Below, piece after piece: positions 5,510 to 6,399 of a stretch of DNA of 6,399 nucleotides. A program made the translations under genes and the position numbers. How positions within the stretch are numbered: position 1 is the first letter of the stretch; every line of letters begins with the position of its first letter. Under the pieces are notes generated by a model. It made no database searches. It had not been told where the DNA came from and was given only the letters and a program-made list of their open reading frames with translations. The stretch is from assembly GCA_910585035.1 (NCBI GenBank), contig CAJUEF010000025.1:18992-25390 (forward strand). Direction: 5' to 3'. Source of the stretch: an uncultured Christensenellaceae bacterium. Its GTDB lineage: Bacteria; Bacillota; Clostridia; Christensenellales; MGBC116941.

Positions 5510-6399
5510 ATGAAAAAATTTTTGACTGCTATGCTCGGAATAATGCTAATTGTTGTATCAAGCTTTACAACTTTTGGTTTTACATCTGAGCAGCAGCCAG
5601 ATAAAATAACTGATTTTACTTTAATGGAAAATCAAATCAACATTATTAACGAGGATAAAAATGTTGTAAATTCCACAAACAACAATGCTATTGAAAAGCT
5701 TGCTGCACTTAATGCACCAAGTAACTGGAATTTAACAGGAGTGTCTGTAAACAATAAATACAATTACGTTGTTGGAGATATTGTAGTTATAAAGCCAATA
5801 ACCACAGGTAACACAAGCGGTGTAAAATACAAATATGTTTGGAGCAGAAATAACTGGAGCAGCTGGGGCGTAATTGGACAAGTTACAACAAGCAATTTTA
5901 TGAACCTTAAGTTAAGCGCACCAGGAGAATATATGTTTACTGTGGATGCCATATACGGCGATAAGGTTATTTCTAAATCAGTTACTGTAAACGTTAAGTC
6001 TTCACAAACAAGTGCAAAAACATGGAATCTTACCGGAGTTTCTACTGATAAAAAATCATATTATACCGGAGATACTGTAGTTATAAAGCCAATAACCACA
6101 GGTAACACAAGCGGTGTAAAATACAAATATGTTTGGAGCAGAAATAACTGGAGCAGCTGGGGCGTAATTGGACAAGTTACAACAAGCAATTTTATGAACC
6201 TTAAGTTAAGCGCACCAGGAGAATATATGTTTACTGTGGATGCCATATACGGCGATAAGGTTATTTCTAAATCTATTACTGTAAACGTTAGTTCGCCTCA
6301 ATCTGCTATAAAAACATGGAATCTTACCGGTGTTTCTACTGATAAAACATTATATTACACCGGAGATACTGTAGTTATAAAGCCAATAACCACAGGTAA
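5510..6399 (+). CDS. Secreted tandem-repeat protein with Ig-like/Y_Y_Y-like modules (3' end beyond window)
   Basis: The ATG at 5510 follows AAGGAG by 7 nt and the frame stays open to the window end; 296 residues are visible. Residues 1 to ~24 form a signal peptide: basic start (MKK), hydrophobic core (LTAMLGIMLIVVSSF), then a polar region; the cleavage site is not a clean AxA. Residues ~25-72 are a polar, Asn-rich spacer. From Trp73 the protein consists of repeats opening with WNLTGVS: 73-171, 172-269 and 270 to the edge. Each has a (V/T)GD-x-VVIKP strand, an aromatic-rich segment KYKYVWSRNNWSSWG, an APGEYMFTVDA strand and a closing SKS(V/I)TVNV strand. This pattern suggests a beta-sandwich like the Y_Y_Y or bacterial Ig-like families, but I cannot name a family firmly. 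No catalytic domain or surface anchor is in view; either may lie downstream. Likely extracellular or surface bound, in binding or adhesion. It has its own likely promoter and is not obviously linked to cca. Confidence 0.87.
   Translation, partial: MKKFLTAMLGIMLIVVSSFTTFGFTSEQQPDKITDFTLMENQINIINEDKNVVNSTNNNAIEKLAALNAPSNWNLTGVSVNNKYNYVVGDIVVIKPITTGNTSGVKYKYVWSRNNWSSWGVIGQVTTSNFMNLKLSAPGEYMFTVDAIYGDKVISKSVTVNVKSSQTSAKTWNLTGVSTDKKSYYTGDTVVIKPITTGNTSGVKYKYVWSRNNWSSWGVIGQVTTSNFMNLKLSAPGEYMFTVDAIYGDKVISKSITVNVSSPQSAIKTWNLTGVSTDKTLYYTGDTVVIKPITTG
5726..6022 (+). repeat. Tandem repeat unit 1 (99 codons)
   Basis: Runs from the first WNL Trp codon to the second. It has one extra codon near its start compared with unit 2 (VNNKYNYVVGD against TDKKSYYTGD). 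Bases 5783-5979 are identical to 6077-6273 in unit 2, while both ends of the unit differ. Confidence 0.95.
6023..6316 (+). repeat. Tandem repeat unit 2 (98 codons)
   Basis: A complete 294-nt unit. Its core (6077-6273) is a perfect copy of unit 1 at an offset of 294 nt; its opening segment is nearly the same as that of unit 3 (AATCTTACCGG in both). The linker at its end (SSPQSAIKT) differs from that of unit 1 (KSSQTSAKT). Confidence 0.95.
6317..6399 (+). repeat. Tandem repeat unit 3 (partial, cut by window edge)
   Basis: Opens with WNLTGVSTDKTLYYTGD. The last 29 visible bases (6371-6399) match units 1 and 2 exactly at the 294-nt offset, so the array continues past the window. Confidence 0.93.

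Noticed and set aside
5764..6246. Two nearly identical minus-strand ORFs of about 61 residues
   Set aside because: They are antisense reflections of the tandem repeats in the plus-strand gene, without ribosome binding sites.
5726..6399. CRISPR or mobile-element repeat
   Set aside because: The period is 294 nt, in frame, inside one open reading frame and codes for a protein module.

Overview
The window reads as chromosomal DNA of a low-GC, spore-forming member of the Clostridia. The support is AT-rich codon use, strong AGGAGG-type ribosome binding sites, an IspH enzyme fused to ribosomal protein S1 (an arrangement known from clostridia), and a cytoplasmic SpoIID-like peptidoglycan-binding protein of a clostridial type. 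Genus cannot be told from the sequence. There are no RNA genes, insertion sequences or CRISPR arrays.

Layout: (1) bases 2-2080, plus strand: an IspH-S1 fusion gene whose first ~25 codons lie before the window. It ends at a hairpin terminator (2089-2121) that can serve both strands. (2) bases 3870 to 2120, minus strand: a two-gene operon. The first gene is a small protein with a carboxypeptidase-regulatory-like fold, best read from a TTG start. The second is a 449-residue protein with a SpoIID-like domain and three peptidoglycan-binding repeats. The second gene's ribosome binding site overlaps the first gene's stop codon. (3) bases 3871-4153: an AT-rich divergent region with back-to-back candidate promoters, a 9-bp hairpin and a degenerate direct repeat. 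(4) bases 4154-5389, plus strand: a CCA-adding tRNA nucleotidyltransferase with no visible Shine-Dalgarno sequence. (5) bases 5510-6399, plus strand, running off the window: a secreted protein made of tandem ~98-residue beta-sandwich-like repeats, two of which share a perfectly identical 197-nt block.

The genes do not form one pathway. The plus-strand genes cover isoprenoid synthesis/translation and tRNA maturation, the minus-strand operon probably serves cell-wall or spore-cortex work, and the last gene is a secreted or surface protein. I see no clear new multi-gene system. The least ordinary items are the secreted repeat protein, the altered SpoIID motif with its small partner, the cysteine-rich linker in the IspH-S1 fusion, and the unusual cca leader.
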